Source: Pieris napi (lineage: Eukaryota; Arthropoda; Insecta; Lepidoptera; Pieridae). Taken from it: a DNA stretch of 64,000 nt. The stretch lies in contig NC_062251.1 of the NCBI RefSeq assembly GCF_905475465.1, forward strand, positions 2,349,001 to 2,413,000, in the 5' to 3' direction. How positions within the stretch are numbered: the stretch's first letter is position 1; each line of letters begins with the position of its first letter. Positions 40,801 to 51,421 of the stretch are shown here, one piece after another. The notes below the pieces were generated by a model. The model made no database searches. It had not been told where the DNA came from and saw only the letters and a list, made by a program, of their open reading frames with translations. A program made the translations under genes and the position numbers.

Positions 40801-43800
40801 TTTTTTTAGAAACAGCTATAATATAATCGGGTTTATCCATTGGGGGCATAAGCTCTAATTAAGCTATAACACGTCTCTTCACCTAACGTTATGCCTGTTC
40901 ACAAATAAAATAACTACATTATTTATTTATTGTATAACATTTTCATAAATCGGAAGAAACAAATTTTGTCATATTATTTAGTTGTTGGGCAGGAATGGCA
41001 AACTATGATTCGACATCTCTTTCCACTTTCTGCTTCCTTGGTACATAAACAGAAAAAACAAGGCAATTTTGATAATATTTTTTTTTTAGAAACAGCTATA
41101 ATATAATCGGGTTTATCCATTGGGGGCATAAGCTCTAATTAAGCTATAACACGTCTCTTCACCTAACGTTATGCCTGTTCACAAATAAAATAACTACATT
41201 ATTTATTTATTGTATAACATTTTCATAAATCGGAAGAAACAAATTTTGTCATATTATTTAGTTGATGGGCAGGAATGGCAAACTATGATTTGACATCTCT
41301 TTCCACTTTCTGCTTCCTTGGTACATAAACAGAAAAAACAAGGCAATTTTGATAATATTTTTTTTTTTAGAAACAGCTATAATATAATCGGGTTTATCCA
41401 TTGGGGGCATAAGCTCTAATTAAGCTATAACACGTCTCTTCACCTAACGTTATGCCTGTTCACAAATAAAATAACTACATTATTTATTTATTGTATAACA
41501 TTTTCATAAATCGGAAGAAACAAATTTTGTCATATTATTTAGTTGATGGGCAGGAATGGCAAACTATGATTTGACATCTCTTTCCACTTTCTGCTTCCTT
41601 GGTACATAAACAGAAAAAACAAAGCAATTTTGATAATATTTTTTTTTTTAGAAACAGCTATAATATAATTGGGTTTATCCATTGGGGGCATAAGCTCTAA
41701 TTAAGCTATAACACGTCTCTTCACCTAACGTTATGCCTGTTCACAAATAAAATAACTACATTATTTATTTATTGTATAACATTTTCATAAATCGGAAGAA
41801 ACAAATTTTGTCATATTATTTAGTTGTTGGGCAGGAATGGCAAACTATGATTTGACATCTCTTTCCACTTTCTGCTTCCTTGGTACATAAACAGAAAAAA
41901 CCAGGCAATTTTGATAATATTTTTTTTTTTAGAAACAGCTATAATATAATCGGGTTTATCCATTGGGGGCATAAGCTCTAATTAAGCTATAACACGTCTC
42001 TTCACCTAACGTTATGCCTGTTCACAAATAAAATAACTACATTATTTATTTATTGTATAACATTTTCATAAATCGGAAGAAACAAATTTTGTCATATTAT
42101 TTAGTTGTTGGGCAGGAATGGCAAACTATGATTCGACATCTCTTTCCACTTTCTGCTTCCTTGGTACATAAACAGAAAAAACAAGGCAATTTTGATAATA
42201 TTTTTTTTTTAGAAACAGCTATAATATAATCGGGTTTATCCATTGGGGGCATAAGCTCTAATTAAGCTATAACACGTCTCTTCACCTAACGTTATGCCTG
42301 TTCACAAATAAAATAACTACATTATTTATTTATTGTATAACATTTTCATAAATCGGAAGAAACAAATTTTGTCATATTATTTAGTTGTTGGGCAGGAATG
42401 GCAAACTATGATTCGACATCTCTTTCCACTTTCTGCATCCTTGGTACATAAACAGAAAAAACAAGGCAATTTTGATAGTATTTTTTTTTTTAGAAACAGC
42501 TATAATATAATCGGGTTTATCCATTGGGGGCATAAGCTCTAATTAAGCTATAACACGTCTCTTCACCTAACGTTATGCCTGTTCACAAATAAAATAACTA
42601 CATTATTTATTTATTGTATAACATTTTCATAAATCGGAAGAAACAAATTTTGTCATATTATTTAGTTGATGGGCAGGAATGGCAAACTATGATTTGACAT
42701 CTCTTTCCACTTTCTGCTTCCTTGGTACATAAACAGAAAAAACAAGGCAATTTTGATAATATTTTTTTTTTTAGAAACAGCTATAATATAATCGGGTTTA
42801 TCCATTGGGGGCATAAGCTCTAATTAAGCTATAACACGTCTCTTCACCTAACGTTATGCCTGTTCACAAATAAAATAACTACATTATTTATTTATTGTAT
42901 AACATTTTCATAAATCGGAAGAAACAAATTTTGTCATATTATTTAGTTGTTGGGCAGGAATGGCAAACTATGATTCGACATCTCTTTCCACTTTCTGCTT
43001 CCTTGGTACATAAACAGAAAAAACAAGGCAATTTTGATAATATTTTTTTTTTTAGAAACAGCTATAATATAATCGGGTTTATCCATTGGGGGCATAAGCT
43101 CTAATTAAGCTATAACACGTCTCTTCACCTAACGTTATGCCTGTTCACAAATAAAATAACTACATTATTTATTTATTGTATAACATTTTCATAAATCGGA
43201 AGAAACAAATTTTGTCATATTATTTAGTTGATGGGCAGGAATGGCAAACTATGATTTGACATCTCTTTCCACTTTCTGCTTCCTTGGTACATAAACAGAA
43301 AAAACAAAGCAATTTTGATAATATTTTTTTTTTTAGAAACAGCTATAATATAATTGGGTTTATCCATTGGGGGCATAAGCTCTAATTAAGCTATAACACG
43401 TCTCTTCACCTAACGTTATGCCTGTTCACAAATAAAATAACTACATTATTTATTTATTGTATAACATTTTCATAAATCGGAAGAAACAAATTTTGTCATA
43501 TTATTTAGTTGTTGGGCAGGAATGGCAAACTATGATTTGACATCTCTTTCCACTTTCTGCTTCCTTGGTACATAAACAGAAAAAACCAGGCAATTTTGAT
43601 AATATTTTTTTTTTTAGAAACAGCTATAATATAATCGGGTTTATCCATTGGGGGCATAAGCTCTAATTAAGCTATAACACGTCTCTTCACCTAACGTTAT
43701 GCCTGTTCACAAATAAAATAACTACATTATTTATTTATTGTATAACATTTTCATAAATCGGAAGAAACAAATTTTGTCATATTATTTAGTTGTTGGGCAG

Positions 43801-45733
43801 GAATGGCAAACTATGATTCGACATCTCTTTCCACTTTCTGCTTCCTTGGTACATAAACAGAAAAAACAAGGCAATTTTGATAATATTTTTTTTTTAGAAA
43901 CAGCTATAATATAATCGGGTTTATCCATTGGGGGCATAAGCTCTAATTAAGCTATAACACGTCTCTTCACCTAACGTTATGCCTGTTCACAAATAAAATA
44001 ACTACATTATTTATTTATTGTATAACATTTTCATAAATCGGAAGAAACAAATTTTGTCATATTATTTAGTTGTTGGGCAGGAATGGCAAACTATGATTCG
44101 ACATCTCTTTCCACTTTCTGCTTCCTTGGTACATAAACAGAAAAAACAAGGCAATTTTGATAGTATTTTTTTTTTTAGAAACAGCTATAATATAATCGGG
44201 TTTATCCATTGGGGGCATAAGCTCTAATTAAGCTATAACACGTCTCTTCACCTAACGTTATGCCTGTTCACAAATAAAATAACTACATTATTTATTTATT
44301 GTATAACATTTTCATAAATCGGAAGAAACAAATTTTGTCATATTATTTAGTTGTTGGGCAGGAATGGCAAACTATGATTCGACATCTCTTTCCACTTTCT
44401 GCTTCCTTGGTACATAAACAGAAAAAACAAGGCAATTTTGATAGTATTTTTTTTTTTAGAAACAGCTATAATATAATCGGGTTTATCCATTGGGGGCATA
44501 AGCTCTAATTAAGCTATAACACGTCTCTTCACCTAACGTTATGCCTGTTCACAAATAAAATAACTACATTATTTATTTATTGTATAACATTTTCATAAAT
44601 CGGAAGAAACAAATTTTGTCATATTATTTAGTTGTTGGGCAGGAATGGCAAACTATGATTCGACATCTCTTTCCACTTTCTGCTTCCTTGGTACATAAAC
44701 AGAAAAAACAAGGCAATTTTGATAGTATTTTTTTTTTTAGAAACAGCTATAATATAATCGGGTTTATCCATTGGGGGCATAAGCTCTAATTAAGCTATAA
44801 CACGTCTCTTCACCTAACGTTATGCCTGTTCACAAATAAAATAACTACATTATTTATTTATTGTATAACATTTTCATAAATCGGAAGAAACAAATTTTGT
44901 CATATTATTTAGTTGTTGGGCAGGAATGGCAAACTATGATTCGACATCTCTTTCCACTTTCTGCTTCCTTGGTACATAAACAGAAAAAACAAGGCAATTT
45001 TGATAATATTTTTTTTTTTAGAAACAGCTATAATATAATCGGGTTTATCCATTGGGGGCATAAGTTCTAATTAAGCTATAACACGTCTCTTCACCTAACG
45101 TTATGCCTGTTCACAAATAAAATAACTACATTATTTATTTATTGTATAACATTTTCATAAATCGGAAGAAACAAATTTTGTCATATTATTTAGTTGTTGG
45201 GCAGGAATGGCAAACTATGATTCGACATCTCTTTCCACTTTCTGCTTCCTTGGTACATAAACAGAAAAAACAAGGCAATTTTGATAGTATTTTTTTTTTT
45301 AGAAACAGCTATAATATAATCGGGTTTATCCATTGGGGGCATAAGCTCTAATTAAGCTATAACACGTCTCTTCACCTAACGTTATGCCTGTTCACAAATA
45401 AAATAACTACATTATTTATTTATTGTATAACATTTTCATAAATCGGAAGAAACAAATTTTGTCATATTATTTAGTTGTTGGGCAGGAATGGCAAACTATG
45501 ATTCGACATCTCTTTCCACTTTCTGCTTCCTTGGTACATAAACAGAAAAAACAAGGCAATTTTGATAATATTTTTTTTTTTAGAAACAGCTATAATATAA
45601 TCGGGTTTATCCATTGGGGGCATAAGCTCTAATTAAGCTATAACACGTCTCTTCACCTAACGTTATGCCTGTTCACAAATAAAATAACTACATAATTTAT
45701 TTATTGTATAACATTTTCATAAATCGGAAGAAA
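22885..45733. repeat. 281-bp satellite array, right block (about 81 monomers)
   Basis: Continuation of the left block in the same orientation. Several local amplifications are visible. A monomer with aatttcgtca at 28019 recurs at 30829 with its neighbours (offset 2,810 bp, 10 monomers). A five-monomer run at 28862-30194 recurs at 34758-36090. A monomer with ctgcatcc recurs near 25208, 37001 and 42333. A trimer made of a nonsense-type monomer, an accagg-type monomer and a shortened T-tract monomer recurs near 38124, 40370, 41492 and 43180. One monomer (about 36720-37000) has a small internal deletion. The last complete monomer starts near 45640 and carries a private change (cataattt). The array ends inside the next ggaagaaa word at 45733. 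Confidence 0.98.
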
Positions 45734-46389
45734 GTCGGAACGAAGTACCTTATCGCACGTTGCGAAAGGGGGCTAGAGGAAAAAATAAAGACGAAAGGTT
45801 GTAACGACGAAGCTAGCGACATCTCTATGATGGAACGGAACTTTTTCGTAAAAAAATGGTGTCAATAGATGTCTCTATCTTCAGATTTGATAAAACACAA
45901 TAAATTAATACAAAATATTAATTTTAGGCACTCTAATAATAATTACATGATCAAGTTTTTATTAAAATTTTACAACAAAATAACCATAGCAAAAATTAAC
46001 AAAAGAGTTTTTTATATGGTAGCCTAGCTCACCGGCCGGCGCGGGCCCAGCTGAGCCCGAGCTGAGCTGTAAAGGCCCTTAAGGCCAACACCGAGATTCC
46101 ATTTAAAAAAAAACCGGCGCGGGCGCCGTCACGACGAGATTCAATATGGCTGCCGGTTTTCTGTGTATGCAGTGCTGTGTTCTCCGTTGCTTTGATTGTA
46201 TTTTCTGTTGGTGTTATCAGACGTTGCGTTGAGAATTTTCCTCCGTCGGGATATTCACTCCAGGTCACCATTTCGAAGCCTCTACTCTTCCAAAGTTGTG
46301 TCGAGACCACTGATTCCACAACAATGACTTGTTTGCGATATAGACGCTTTTTTGTATTGTGTGTGTGTTATACACGCTTTGTTGGGGGT
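45734..46389. other. Unassigned sequence flanking the satellite
   Basis: The satellite stops mid-monomer and a different sequence begins (gtcggaacgaagtacc). Positions 45734-46020 are mostly AT-rich. From about 46030 the sequence becomes GC-rich (ccggccggcgcgggcccag, and a second ccggcgcgggcgccgtc), which may be the 5' untranslated region of the R1-like LINE that follows. The short open frames on either strand have no recognisable domain and I do not call them genes. Confidence 0.5.
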
Positions 46390-47056
46390 TGAATTGAGGG
46401 CGTTAAGTTTCGCCACAGCGGCAACAGGAGCCACTATAATTCAGATCCCCGGAGCTGGCAGTGGGGAAAAAGCCGACATTTTAGCCAACCGACTCAAAAT
46501 AGTACTGAGTGACAGAATCAAGATGTATAATCTTCCGGCCCGTCCGATGCGCCGATGTCCAGATCTCTGGCCTGGACGACTCTGTTACAGCGGATGAATT
46601 GCGCGAGGCGATTGCGGCGAAGGGAGAGTGCTCGGCTAGACCTAGCTAGATCGGGTCTTGGCGCAGCCTGGGCTAACTGCCCGGTAACGGCCGCCACGAT
46701 ACTCTTACGGGGTTTCTTGGTCGGATGGGTTGCGGCAAATATTAGTGTTGCAAAACCAAGAGAGCTACGGTGTTTCCGCTGCTTACAAATCGGGCACGTA
46801 GCTAGCCGTAGATACTGATCGTAGCCAACTGTGTTTTCGCTGCGGTCAAGCCGATCACAGGGCAGCTTCCTGCAGCGCAAAACCCAAGTGCCTACTCTGC
46901 GACGAGGCCGGTAGGAAAGCGGATCACAAGCTAGGTGGCAACAGCTGCACAGCTCCCAAGGTACCCAGGCGCCGCTCGTCACCTAAAAAGAAGGCGCCCG
47001 CAAAGTCTCCGCGTAACAATGCTCGTATGGGGGTTATGGAAACCGCAGCAAATTAA
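46390..47056 (+). pseudogene. R1-clade LINE ORF1 (gag-like) remnant with three zinc knuckles
   Basis: The first half shows gag-like segments of R1-type LINEs in shifting frames: an ATGATIIQIPGAGSGEKAD-like stretch at about 46415-46480 and a SGLDDSVTADEL-like stretch near 46570. It has stops and frame changes. The end is cleaner. CFRC-x4-H (from 46771) lacks a clear final Cys. A second knuckle C-x2-C-x4-H-x5-C follows at 46832. A third of C-x2-C type runs from about 46889, then a basic tail and a TAA at 47054-47056. Three clustered knuckles are typical of R1-clade ORF1, which binds element RNA. It cannot be translated as one protein. Confidence 0.8.
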
Positions 47057-47057
47057 C

Positions 47058-47640
47058 ATGGCCCTACTTCATCAGAGCAACCTTAACCATTGCGCTGCTG
47101 CACAAGACCAACTGTACCAGACTCTGGCGCAGTGGAATATTAACATTGGTATAATTTTCAAGCCCTACTCAATACCCTGAGCTCTGATAGGCAACGATGG
47201 CGAAACGTCGTGAAGCGCATCACATCTGCTTCTTCTATTACCACTACTTCATAGCGATCACGACCGCTCTGTCAAGAGTGTACCGGATGGGGAGAAGAAG
47301 AAGACTCAATACCCGAGAAAACGAACTGGGTTGGCGACCTCAACGGTCTGGCCGCAATTATCGTTACACCGGCAGACGGCTCGCGCTGCATTGGCCCAGA
47401 TCGAAAAAGCCACGGCAGCAAAGTTGGGTAGCAACATGTGTATCGCGGGTACTTACTTCTCCCCCAATCGCTCCCTGGCTGAATTTGAGGCCTTCCTAAA
47501 CGAACTGGGAAGCATGGTGCAATGGAGTCACCCGAGACATTTAGTCATTGCTGGGGATCTGAACTTAAAGTCTGTGGCCTGGGGCTCGTCGGTGTCCAGC
47601 CCACGAGGAAAAGCGTTGGTGGATTGGATTTATGAAAATA
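47058..47640 (+). pseudogene. R1-clade LINE ORF2 fragment: decayed apurinic-type endonuclease
   Basis: An ATG at 47058, 1 nt after the ORF1 stop, begins a typical start of the endonuclease domain (NLNHCAAAQDQLYQTLAQW, then KPYSIP), which stops at a TGA near 47178. After a scrambled or deleted stretch, endonuclease-like coding resumes at about 47420 with GTYFSPNRSLAEFEAFL and the AGDLN active-site motif (near 47555), followed by SVAWGS. Reverse transcriptase is absent because the fragment is cut at about 47640 and joined to a different LINE. Frames are broken at least twice. In a live element this enzyme nicks target DNA to prime reverse transcription. Confidence 0.8.
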
Positions 47641-48147
47641 TTATTTATGTATACAAAAATAGTGATAAGTTTACTAGAATAGAACATACGCACAATGTTA
47701 ATACACGGAACAAACGCAGGCTGCAATTTCCCCGTACTAGACTATCTAAAGTTAGTAATTCTTTTTTGGGGAAAGGGATACTCTTCTTTAATAAAATCCC
47801 AGAGGCTCTTTTATCTCTGCCTTTCAATAAATTTAAGAAATGTATTAAAGAAAAGCTGTGTAAAAAGGCTTACTATAAAGTCAACGATTATCTAGTTGAT
47901 AAAAGGGCCTGGGACTAGTGCTAGACAGGCTACTTCTAATTAATTTGCGATATTTGTTTTAAAATAAGTGTTGTTTGATGATTTGCGATTTTAAAAGAGT
48001 ACCGAGAGTTTTTTACGCCGGCTTTTTCTCTTGGCCCTGTGTCTTCTTTGCCGATGAGTAGGGATGCCTACAAATTCAAATTTAATGACGTAGAATAAGT
48101 GATACATGTATCTTATGTTCCATAATAAACATATTTTATTTTATTTT
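47641..48147 (+). mobile_element. 5'-truncated LINE 3' end (Jockey/CR1-like C-terminus plus 3' UTR)
   Basis: Coding 47641-47918 gives the C-terminal tail typical of many insect LINE polymerases (TRNKRRL, then FFNKIPEALLSLP, then KKAYYKVNDYL, stop). A short 3' UTR with aataaa (about 48123) follows, and the copy ends in a ttttatttta repeat at about 48131-48147. Truncation at the 5' end is the normal product of incomplete target-primed reverse transcription. It is in frame with the upstream R1-like endonuclease fragment, so one open frame (47331-47918) reads across two unrelated elements. I cannot name the family from sequence alone. Confidence 0.65.
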
Positions 48148-48351
48148 TTGGGCAGCGGCGCACTGTTTGGTAGTGGCTAACAGGGGCTCTGAAGCTACGT
48201 GAGTTAGAACAAACGGAGAATCGATTGTGGATGTCACGTTCGAGCCCCCATCTTTCGTGCTGTGTCCATAACTGGGAGGTCCTGACGGGGATTGAGACGC
48301 TTTACTTAGTGCCGAATGTTCGGCGCTTTGACCGTTAGCGTTGCAGAACAT
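48148..48351 (-). pseudogene. Possible N-terminal fragment of an unidentified protein, cut by the LINE tail
   Basis: An ATG at 48349-48351 opens a frame rich in Ser, Ala, Pro and Thr of about 68 codons, after which it runs into the LINE 3' tail at 48147. Its composition resembles the disordered start of some LINE ORF1 proteins, but I recognise no motif. It could equally be a chance open frame. Confidence 0.25.
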
Positions 48352-49030
48352 TTGGTATTCGGCTAAATCACTATTCGTGGCAACTCTAGTATTAAGTCCC
48401 TAACTTACATATTACGTAGAAAAAAGCGCGGGAAATACGTACGTAGACGGACGCGTTTTTCGATTTAATTAAATTTTATTTTTAGTATTTGGATCAGTAG
48501 TTTAGTGTAGTTTATGTATATGTAAAGAAACTTGCATGTTTCTTTGTTATGTACTAGATGGCGCCATCAGCTATTTGAAGTTTGACAAGTGAAAATTCAT
48601 CGTTATTAAATTCAGTATTGTTTGATTGTGAAATTGTTCTAAAAAGGAATTGATAATTTTATAATAAACTTTTAATGTCGTTTCCTTGTTTTCAGGTAGT
48701 GTAATTAAGGTTTAGAATAATGTAATTAGTATAGTGTGTTGATAATAAAATAAATATCCTCGTTTTCAGAGCAACGTACTTAAGTAAAGTACTTAAGCAA
48801 GTAGCGTTTACTAAAGCAAGTAGCATTTACATGTTTCAACTAAAGTACTATCCTAAAACACTAAGATAATGTAAATCGGCCATAATACGGCTAATACCAA
48901 TACCCAAATTAGCACTGCTCCCTTGTTCAATGAGTCACAACTAAATTCCTCTAATCAATATAAAAAGACAGTAGCACGTTTAACATATCAGCCAAGTGAT
49001 GCAGCATTTGTTGTTCACATTCAAAGAGTA
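48352..49030. other. No gene seen; AT-rich intergenic sequence
   Basis: I see no coding region. Around 48775-48850 there are short direct repeats (gtacttaagtaaagtacttaag, then two close copies of caagtagc[g/a]tttac). A word actagatggcgcc near 48551 is common in insect repeats. Nothing else is supported. Confidence 0.5.
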
Positions 49031-49277
49031 CAGCCCTGCGATTCTGTAACTCACTTTTCGAACTCACACAGCGGTTTTCGCATCGGCGGTCGCTCTCAAA
49101 TCAGTCGTGAAGCAGTCATTTTATGATTGGGCATTCTGAAAAGGTGGGAGCTTGTAGTTTATTGTTTATCAGAATGCCAAATCATAAAATGACTGCTTCA
49201 CGACTGATTTGAGAGCGACCGCCGATGCGAAAACCGCTGTGTGAGTTTGAAAAGTGAGTTACAGAATCGCATGGCTG
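49031..49277. repeat. Long near-perfect inverted repeat (palindromic MITE-like element)
   Basis: Left arm 49031-49139 and right arm 49169-49277 are reverse complements over 109 bp with about three mismatches, separated by a 29-nt spacer. No protein is encoded. A transcript would fold into a hairpin of about 109 base pairs. It may be a fold-back element or a palindromic MITE whose whole length is inverted repeat. I see no convincing target-site duplication. Confidence 0.9.
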
Positions 49278-49459
49278 CAAACTCCAAATGACAATATGTT
49301 AGTCCACCCAATTGATTTTGGCCGTTTCTTAAAAAGAAATTTCATCCACATTATTGTTAACGGCAGCTTAAAACGCATTGGCCTTAATTAATAATAACCA
49401 GGAAAAAATAAGACGAACAAAAGTTTATTTATTTATTTATTTTCTCCACATCACTATCT
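49278..49459. other. Flank between the palindrome and the errantivirus
   Basis: No gene seen. It contains a run of ttta repeats (about 49424-49441) and ends in atct, the left copy of the errantivirus target-site duplication (49456-49459; the partner is 57161-57164). Confidence 0.6.
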
Positions 49460-49754
49460 AGTCAAATCGCGACGGTTATCAAAGGTTTTTTTAAAAAGGA
49501 AAACTTTATTAAGTAAATTACACTTAATATTCTTAACTTATAGTCGATACGAGACTCTTATTCTAAGTTGGTCGATGTTAGACCCTATCACTATGGTGGT
49601 CGATATTAGACTACCTTTAATATAATTATAATCTTACAGCTAAAACCCCTTACATGATAACTTTGATTCGTGGAACACAATGGAATAATAAGACTAAGCA
49701 TTGATTGCATTAACGCTTATAGTGCTATTTGGGTATCTGTGTGACATTGTAACT
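49460..49754 (-). repeat. 3' LTR of the errantivirus
   Basis: 295 bp, matching 56866-57160 at all but one position. On the element strand it contains CTTAATAAAG (near 49507-49516), a plausible polyadenylation signal. The C-terminal codons of env lie inside it. Confidence 0.95.
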
Positions 49755-51421
49755 TTTCCCTCCTTAAGCTCGAAATCATCTGAAGAACAATTTTTCGGAG
49801 GATGGTTTCGGCCTTGAAATATTATACATGTTTTTATCTTTTTGTATGCCAGAAAGGATATAAGACTTAAAATTAAAATTACATATAGAATTATTGTCCC
49901 TAAACTGACACTATTGGTTTTCACTACACTATCACTTTGATTTTCACTGTTTTGTAGGGCGTATGATAATACTTTTAAATTGGTTAAATCAACCCCATTC
50001 AGCTTAACAGGATTAATGTTGCTCTGGATACTGATCTTCAAATTTTCAGGTAAATTTACTAGCGGCAGCTTTTGAGATATAAGCTTCTCACCGTTACTGC
50101 TATGTATTCTTAAATTGTGATTTGCAATGTTATATTGGCATTTATCTTCTATGGTTAATAAGTAAGTATTTATGAGAGTGTAATGTAAAATTTCATTATC
50201 ACAGGTTCTAACCAGATCAACAGGTGATTTAGAGTAGATTATCCATCGGTTAATCTGTAAAAGTTCCACTTTAATTTCTTCGAATTCTATTGGAATTTGT
50301 TTGCAAGAGACGTTGTGAGAATATTTCATCAGGTCCAGGATACAAGTGTCTTCAACAGGTACCATGGTCTGCAGCTCATCACAGAGGTTTATTTCTTCTT
50401 CTATATTCTTACATGGTGTCGACAGCGATTTCGCTTTCAACCCCTTCGCAATAAGGTAAGGATACTTGGGTAATATTATTAAGGTAAGGTTTGTTTCAGG
50501 TTGGGTCATAGGTAAGTGTACAATTTTATAATAAAAATAAGTTTCTTTCTTAACTAAGGGTATTTCTAATACTAAAGTAATAACATTGTTCTTAAAATAC
50601 GATTTCAATGTCATGGACTGTTCAATTCTTACAATATTTTCAGGAATTACTTTAAATATCAGCTTATCTGTTTTCTCTATGATTCTAAGTACATTAATGA
50701 GTTCATTAGTATTAATTATAGATTGATGTAATACGCCCATTCTACTGAATGCTAAAATGTTTTCAATCTCGGTCAATTTTGTGTAAATTATTTGAAAATT
50801 ATGTAAGAAGGAATTATAGATATGTGTTATTTGGTTAACATGTGAAATAATTGAAATGTCTTTAATATTTTTATTAATTTTATTAATTGCATCACTTAAT
50901 TGTTCGAGATTGTTTGTAATATTTATAGTAGAGTTTGCAACAAGTCTTATCATTTCGGATATAACAGTAGTTTTCTTTTCCAGAGAATGTTCACGAGATT
51001 TTAAATTTTTTATTAAGTTGTCATATTTAATAGCATCATCGTAATCCAAATTTCCTGTTATCATTTTAACTAGAGATCCCAAAGGATTAATGAGTCCTCT
51101 TTTCTGTCTGTTAATTGGTACAATTTCTGAATATTTGTTTAATGTGATATTTAACATATAATTAACTTGAAGCTTAACATCATGAAAGTATATTAACGAA
51201 GAGCTACTGGTATTTAACTGTATTTCTACTATTCTATTTAGTTCTATATACCTATGCATATTTAATTCTAATTCTTCCTTAATAAGTTTAATATCTAATG
51301 TCTTAATTACTATCCACTTATCATACGTAATCATAGCGGTTCCTTCTCTAAGAGGAAGAACGCCTGGATTCTTCTCAACCTTTTGAAGTTGAAGGGCCCG
51401 GATCGTTACTGCTTGGGTCAC
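49694..51421 (-). CDS. env: Env (baculovirus F-like membrane fusion glycoprotein) of the errantivirus
   Basis: Open frame of 575 codons, of which the first few overlap the end of pol; the first ATG-encoded Met is residue 30. Visible features: several N-glycosylation sites (NTS, NIT, NST); a furin-type site RQKR at 105-108, followed at once by a Gly-Leu-rich fusion-peptide-like segment (GLINPLGSLVKMITGNLD); long heptad-like helices; several Cys near the middle; one membrane span at about 507-525; and a 50-residue cytoplasmic tail that ends inside the 3' LTR. This layout is known for errantivirus Env and baculovirus F proteins. No signal peptide is visible at the start, which suggests the true N-terminus comes from an upstream exon by splicing. 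No internal stop was seen. Confidence 0.88.
   Translation of the reverse strand: MTQAVTIRALQLQKVEKNPGVLPLREGTAMITYDKWIVIKTLDIKLIKEELELNMHRYIELNRIVEIQLNTSSSSLIYFHDVKLQVNYMLNITLNKYSEIVPINRQKRGLINPLGSLVKMITGNLDYDDAIKYDNLIKNLKSREHSLEKKTTVISEMIRLVANSTINITNNLEQLSDAINKINKNIKDISIISHVNQITHIYNSFLHNFQIIYTKLTEIENILAFSRMGVLHQSIINTNELINVLRIIEKTDKLIFKVIPENIVRIEQSMTLKSYFKNNVITLVLEIPLVKKETYFYYKIVHLPMTQPETNLTLIILPKYPYLIAKGLKAKSLSTPCKNIEEEINLCDELQTMVPVEDTCILDLMKYSHNVSCKQIPIEFEEIKVELLQINRWIIYSKSPVDLVRTCDNEILHYTLINTYLLTIEDKCQYNIANHNLRIHSSNGEKLISQKLPLVNLPENLKISIQSNINPVKLNGVDLTNLKVLSYALQNSENQSDSVVKTNSVSLGTIILYVILILSLISFLAYKKIKTCIIFQGRNHPPKNCSSDDFELKEGKVTMSHRYPNSTISVNAINA
49755..49765 (-). other. Polypurine tract of the errantivirus
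   Basis: AAGGAGGGAAA on the minus strand directly abuts the 3' LTR, as expected for the plus-strand primer. It also lies within the env coding frame. Confidence 0.85.

Noticed and set aside
64..45632. A 69-codon open frame repeated in most satellite monomers
   Set aside because: It begins at TTG, not ATG. It is interrupted by a recurrent CGA-to-TGA change in many monomers and by T-tract length changes, and neither class of monomer is selected against. It is a by-product of repeat homogeneity.
1..45733. CRISPR-like or centromeric CENP-B-box signal in the repeat
   Set aside because: Repeats are 281 bp with no unique spacers, so it is not a CRISPR array. No CENP-B-box-like word was seen.
46029..46982. 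Several plus- and minus-strand open frames in the GC-rich R1 region
   Set aside because: They are shadows of the decayed LINE ORF1 in other frames; only the zinc-knuckle frame has family-like content.
48923..49126. 67-codon plus-strand open frame
   Set aside because: It runs into the palindrome arm and has no recognisable features.
51355..51420. 2A-like peptide motif (VEKNPG) at the start of the env frame
   Set aside because: The following residue is Val rather than Pro and the upstream Asp is missing, so the motif that causes ribosome skipping is not present.
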